A stretch of 64,000 nt of DNA, taken from contig NZ_JACHCN010000006.1 of the NCBI RefSeq assembly GCF_014205795.1, positions 1-64,000 on the forward strand. Reading direction: 5' to 3'. Both the position numbers and the translations under genes were made by a program. The DNA is from Rhodanobacter sp. MP7CTX1 (GTDB lineage: Bacteria > Pseudomonadota > Gammaproteobacteria > Xanthomonadales > Rhodanobacteraceae). How positions within the stretch are numbered: position 1 is the stretch's first letter; every line of letters starts with the position of its first letter. Below, in pieces: positions 60,511-64,000 of the stretch. The notes beneath the pieces were generated by a model. That model had not been told where the DNA came from. It saw only the letters and a list, made by a program, of their open reading frames with translations, and did not search any database.

Positions 60511-62139
60511 TTATTGCAGGATTTTGGGATAGAGCTTGTGCCAGAACCGGCACTGGTGCGCGGTATCGGCATCGAATGGCCCCAGTTTTCCCGGCTCCAG
60601 GCGCATGACGTCGCGGCTTGAGCGGAACGGCGTCCAGACGGGCATTCCTGGCACCTGTGGTTTGCCGGTGGAGGCGAAGCTCGTCCAATACCCCATCATT
60701 TGCCTCGCGAGTACCTGTGATGCGGGCGCCAGGTCGGGGCCATCGAGCTTCGTGGTGTTCGAGAAATGCGGGAACTGATAGGGCAATTCGGCGGAGTGAA
60801 CAGCGCCCATCTCGAATCCGGGATCCGCTGTGACAGGTGGGGCGTTGCGGTCTGCAAACTCATACTCGTAGACCTCCACGAACTTCGAGGCGAACCTGGC
60901 CGTCTGCAGGTAAATGCAGTTGTTCAACCCGTTTCCTGGAGTGAAATCCGACATCACCGTACCCAGCGCTGCGGGTGCGGAAGAGAATGCCGACAACGGA
61001 TATTTTTTCGCGACCTGTTCAGCGTTGTCGCCATAGACCGCTTTCAAGTGACCCAGATAATTGGCGGCCGTCACCGGCTGACCAGCCTGGACGGCGTAGG
61101 CGACATACAACCTGAGCTCGTCCCGATTACCGCCATTGATGATGGGTACGCGGACGAACCGGCCCGACTGCAACGCTTCCGCACCCTGCAGGGGAATGGC
61201 CTTGGTACCGACGCTTGGTGCAAACGTCATGACATCACCGTTCGATACCTTGGCCGCGGCTTCAACCAGGTCTTTGACCGGTTTGGCGCGCAAGCAGGCG
61301 AGTGCCGCGGCGCCCGCCGGGCAACCCACGACCGTCGCCACCTGCGCGCCGATCGTGTCGCTCTCCGCAACCGTTCGCATGTGTTGAACGCAGCCGGCGG
61401 ATTGAACGATCGCCTTCTGGAACAAGCCCGTGGTTTCCTCTGGCGCAATGATCTGCATGCACACCGCGGCGGCTCCCGCCGACTCGCCGGCGATCGTCAC
61501 GTTGTGCGGATCGCCGCCAAACACGGCTATGTTTCGCTGTACCCAGCGCAGTGCGGCACGTTGATCTTCGATCCCGTAGCTGCCGTCGTATGCTGCTTCG
61601 AAAGCAGGGTGGGACATGAAACCGAAGACGCCAAGACGGTAGTTGAACGATACGACAACAACGTCACCACTTGTCGCCATGTGTGCAAGTGGGTAGAGCG
61701 CACTCGATCCGCCGACGAAGGCGCCGCCGTAGATCCAGACAATGACCGGGCGTTTGTTGTGCGCAGGTGCTGCCGGCGCGACCACGTTGATGAAAAGGCA
61801 ATCCTCGTTGTATCCCGCTTCGGTCAAGCCGTAACGCGCCACCTGCGGACAGCCGTTGCGAAAAGCGGTGGCATCGAGCGTCGTCACCCAAGGCTTCGCA
61901 GGCTGAGGAAGCGCCCAGCGCAGCTTGCCCATCGGCGGAGCGGCATAGGGAATGCCAAGGAACTCGCGTGTGGCATTTCGGACGGTGCCTCGGACCGGCC
62001 CATTATCCGTTTGCACGATCGGAGCAGCGGCGGACTCGGCCGCCGCTGACTGACCGCGTGCGAAATCCATGATCAGGGTATTTGAGGCAAGAACCGCCAC
62101 ACCCAACGCAAACACGAACTTCGACATGGCGCGGGTCAT
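60511..62139 (-). CDS. Secreted type-B carboxylesterase
   Basis: 542 residues. N-terminal signal (about 1-30), then a full carboxylesterase domain: early Cys pair region [12 protein letters not shown], oxyanion [10 protein letters not shown], nucleophile Ser220 in [12 protein letters not shown], Glu in [10 protein letters not shown], and catalytic His in [15 protein letters not shown]. Hydrolyses carboxylic esters outside the cytoplasm; the substrate is unknown. Length is normal for the family. The P460-like gene follows at 60308 after a 200-bp gap. Confidence 0.92.
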   Translation of the reverse strand: MTRAMSKFVFALGVAVLASNTLIMDFARGQSAAAESAAAPIVQTDNGPVRGTVRNATREFLGIPYAAPPMGKLRWALPQPAKPWVTTLDATAFRNGCPQVARYGLTEAGYNEDCLFINVVAPAAPAHNKRPVIVWIYGGAFVGGSSALYPLAHMATSGDVVVVSFNYRLGVFGFMSHPAFEAAYDGSYGIEDQRAALRWVQRNIAVFGGDPHNVTIAGESAGAAAVCMQIIAPEETTGLFQKAIVQSAGCVQHMRTVAESDTIGAQVATVVGCPAGAAALACLRAKPVKDLVEAAAKVSNGDVMTFAPSVGTKAIPLQGAEALQSGRFVRVPIINGGNRDELRLYVAYAVQAGQPVTAANYLGHLKAVYGDNAEQVAKKYPLSAFSSAPAALGTVMSDFTPGNGLNNCIYLQTARFASKFVEVYEYEFADRNAPPVTADPGFEMGAVHSAELPYQFPHFSNTTKLDGPDLAPASQVLARQMMGYWTSFASTGKPQVPGMPVWTPFRSSRDVMRLEPGKLGPFDADTAHQCRFWHKLYPKILQ

Positions 62140-62393
62140 CAGGCGTTCTCGCTCTACAGAGGTAACGACCTATACCATATAAGCATCATGCGGATGTCTC
62201 GACCGGTTGGGCCGAAGTCTGATCGCTGCAGCTTGAAGTTTTCTCGTTTATCCAATTCACCCGGAAATGGATGAGCGACTATTGCCAGCGATCTCGCCGC
62301 CCGCCACTTGATTCCTATCGGGTAGGGGAACGATCCTCATGCGATGCGGAAAAGGCAGACCTCGACGGCACACTGCAGTGTCAATAAGTACTA

Positions 62394-62780
62394 ATGTCGG
62401 CCGATACCAAGCTGGTGACCGCATGGCATCGGCGGCCTAGAACTATCAAGCTGCTGGATGACGAGCAAGAAAAACAGGGGAAGCACGTGCCAGACACGAT
62501 TGAAATGCAGGATGCCATCGGTAGGGACGCCTCGCTGCGTAAGGCATCGGTAGCGGAACTGACAAACATACTCGATCGGGCACAGGCGTCCGCGGCCCTC
62601 ACTGCTGTGGGGACGTCCGCAGACAGCTCGCGGCTATCCGAAAAGTTTGGGCACAAGCCCATGCATGCGCCTCAAATTTCCCTGGCTCCCGGTCACGAGG
62701 ACGACGAGTCGGGGCATGATGACGGCGATGAGCCGCACCATCCCTTGGCGCCCGATCACGGCAAGTCGTCTCAGCGATAG
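62394..62780 (+). CDS. Hypothetical charged protein
   Basis: 128 codons from the ATG at 62394; a GTG at 62487 behind AGGGGAAGC has the better ribosome site and would give 97 residues (PDTIEMQDAIGRDASLRKAS, VAELTNILDRAQASAALTAV). The tail is rich in His, Asp and Glu (APGHEDDESGHDDGDEPHHP), which might bind metal. No family recognised. Confidence 0.45.
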   Translation: MSADTKLVTAWHRRPRTIKLLDDEQEKQGKHVPDTIEMQDAIGRDASLRKASVAELTNILDRAQASAALTAVGTSADSSRLSEKFGHKPMHAPQISLAPGHEDDESGHDDGDEPHHPLAPDHGKSSQR

Positions 62781-62790
62781 ACGAAGTCCA

Positions 62791-64000
62791 TTGCCTCGGC
62801 TGTCGAATCGCTTCTGGCCATGGCCCACACTTGCGGGCATGGCTTGCTGCGCGCTCTTGCAGGCGGGCCATGCCGCCACACCGGTTACGGATCCCGCAGC
62901 CTTCCTCGACCAGACCGAGAGTCTGCGCACGAAAGATCACCCGCGGTTCGTCCAGATGCTGGAGCAGATCCGTCGTGAGGCCCCCCGCCTGACCTCGGGC
63001 GAGCAGTGGCATCTGCGTTATCTCGATGCATGGGAGATCATGTTCGAAGGTGATTACGCCAAGTCCGAGACCCAGTTTCACGATGTCATCGATCACTCCG
63101 GTGACGTGACCCTCGCCGCCAAGGCATCGGGGCTGCTGTTGAGCAATCTCGCCGCCAATCGGCGCTACGAAGAGGCCTTTGCGCAGGCCAATCGCCTGAC
63201 AACCGCCCTGCCTGAGGTCAAGGACCCGCAGGCTCGCTTCATGCTCTTGTTGAATCTGTCGCAGATGCTGAATTTTGCCGGCCAAACCGATCTCGCCATC
63301 AAGTACGCCGCGATGATGGAGAACGCGATTCCTCCCGGAGAGACCCTGTGTCAGCCGCTCTCCCTGCAAGTCGCGGCGCTCGACGACGGCAAACGGCTGA
63401 CATCCTCGAGCCCGGAACTGCAACGAGCTATCGATACCTGCGTAGCCGACCGACAGCCGGTCTTTGCCAACACCATGCGGCTCGTCATGGGCAGCCTCTA
63501 CCTGGAGGAAGAGCAACCCGGCAAGGCGTTGGCGCTGCTTGACCGGATGGGCCCCAGCATCCGCATCAACCATTACTTCCCCCACATACTGTCGGCACAG
63601 GTGCAGCGGGCACAGGCCTACGCAAAACTGGGCAACGACAACGATGCCAGGAATGCTGCCCTCGCTGCCGTGGCCATGAGCCGCCCGGACGACATCAACG
63701 ACTGGCTGAAGGATACCTATGAAGTGCTCTACCGGATCGAGGAAAAGCGGGGTAACACCGCCGCCGCATTCTCGTACTACAAGCACTTCGTCACCCAGGA
63801 CAAGGGCTATCTCGACGACGTCAGTGCCAGGGCTCTGGCCTACGACGTGGCCCAGCAGCACATGCTTGTGCAAAAACTCGGGGCGGAAGGGCTAAGCAAG
63901 CAGAACAATATCCTGCGGTTGCAGCAGGCACTGGACAACAAGGCTGTCGAGACCGGCCGGCTTTATATCGTCCTGTTGCTCATGTCCCTGGTATCCATCG
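62791..64000 (+). CDS. TPR-containing sensor protein, N-terminal part (runs off the window)
   Basis: An open frame continues to the last base without a stop. A TTG at 62791 gives a signal-like start (NRFWPWPTLAGMACCALLQA, GHAA); an ATG at 62839 is the alternative. Some 330 residues of helical TPR-like repeats follow (QWHLRYLDAWEIMFEGDYAK, RRYEEAFAQANRLTTALPEV, KALALLDRMGP, RAQAYAKLGNDNDARNAALA), then NNILRLQQALDNKAVETGRL and the beginning of a membrane span (YIVLLLMSLVSI). In Xanthomonadales this plan usually ends in a GGDEF diguanylate cyclase domain, which would lie outside the window. Confidence 0.8.
   Translation, partial: MPRLSNRFWPWPTLAGMACCALLQAGHAATPVTDPAAFLDQTESLRTKDHPRFVQMLEQIRREAPRLTSGEQWHLRYLDAWEIMFEGDYAKSETQFHDVIDHSGDVTLAAKASGLLLSNLAANRRYEEAFAQANRLTTALPEVKDPQARFMLLLNLSQMLNFAGQTDLAIKYAAMMENAIPPGETLCQPLSLQVAALDDGKRLTSSSPELQRAIDTCVADRQPVFANTMRLVMGSLYLEEEQPGKALALLDRMGPSIRINHYFPHILSAQVQRAQAYAKLGNDNDARNAALAAVAMSRPDDINDWLKDTYEVLYRIEEKRGNTAAAFSYYKHFVTQDKGYLDDVSARALAYDVAQQHMLVQKLGAEGLSKQNNILRLQQALDNKAVETGRLYIVLLLMSLVSI

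Noticed and set aside
62599..63873. 424-codon minus-strand frame near the window end
   Set aside because: It is the antisense of an open plus-strand frame with TPR-like repeats that runs off the window; its own translation shows no domain.

Overview
The window looks like chromosome of a gammaproteobacterium of the Xanthomonadales, most probably Rhodanobacteraceae (Rhodanobacter, Dyella or Luteibacter type). The reasons are the moderately high GC, two very large secreted S53 peptidases with FG-GAP tails, and runs of small stress proteins (CsbD, DUF3606, BON, YflT-like, HHE). This placement is inference from gene content; there is no rRNA, tRNA or housekeeping marker to test it. No CRISPR array, plasmid or phage module was seen.

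Layout. 1-2.9 kb: debris at an IS edge (IS5 end, decarboxylase and fumarase fragments, a 157-bp MITE in a cytochrome P460 gene) around an intact Tat-signal alpha/beta hydrolase. 3-10.4 kb: two divergent S53 (sedolisin) peptidases across an AT-rich 0.76-kb gap holding a perfect 18-bp palindrome. 10.6-15.3 kb: a PAS-PAS-Cro-type HTH fusion, a relic of a third S53 gene, a hybrid histidine kinase and a convergent response regulator. 15.6-19 kb: an intact IS5-family element, an intact IS3-family element and fragments. 19.3-22.7 kb: ohr, a secreted epoxide hydrolase, DUF2007 and a DipZ-C-like thioredoxin. 23-26.9 kb: an IS30 element split by an IS66 element with an exact 8-bp target duplication. 26.9-45.9 kb: a duplicated and decaying accessory island. 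46-62 kb: calmer chromosome with small stress proteins, a soluble kinase, a FecR/OmpA/CHASE2-HD-GYP operon, an AI-2E transporter, a DUF488/HVA1 pair, a carboxylesterase-P460 pair and, at the edge, a TPR sensor that runs off the window.

The most interesting part is the island. Its repeating unit, read on the minus strand, is periplasmic thioredoxin - OmpR-family regulator - histidine kinase - cytochrome P460-like protein - Tat-exported alpha/beta hydrolase, with an Ohr/OsmC gene divergent from the thioredoxin. One nearly full copy (32.8-38.3 kb), one copy broken by an IS30 relic (26.9-30.7 kb), one partial duplicate (44.4-45.9 kb) and one partial plus-strand copy (0.96-2.1 kb) are present. Upstream of all three Ohr copies, of the intact P460 gene, and at one orphaned promoter lie paired TGTATC-like hexamers with exactly 10-bp periodicity, as expected for an OmpR-type regulator. 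A tatABC operon sits inside the island and could export the hydrolases. My reading, which is inference, is an exported stress or detoxification response (organic peroxide, electrophile or xenobiotic ester/epoxide) run by its own two-component system and amplified by IS-mediated duplication.
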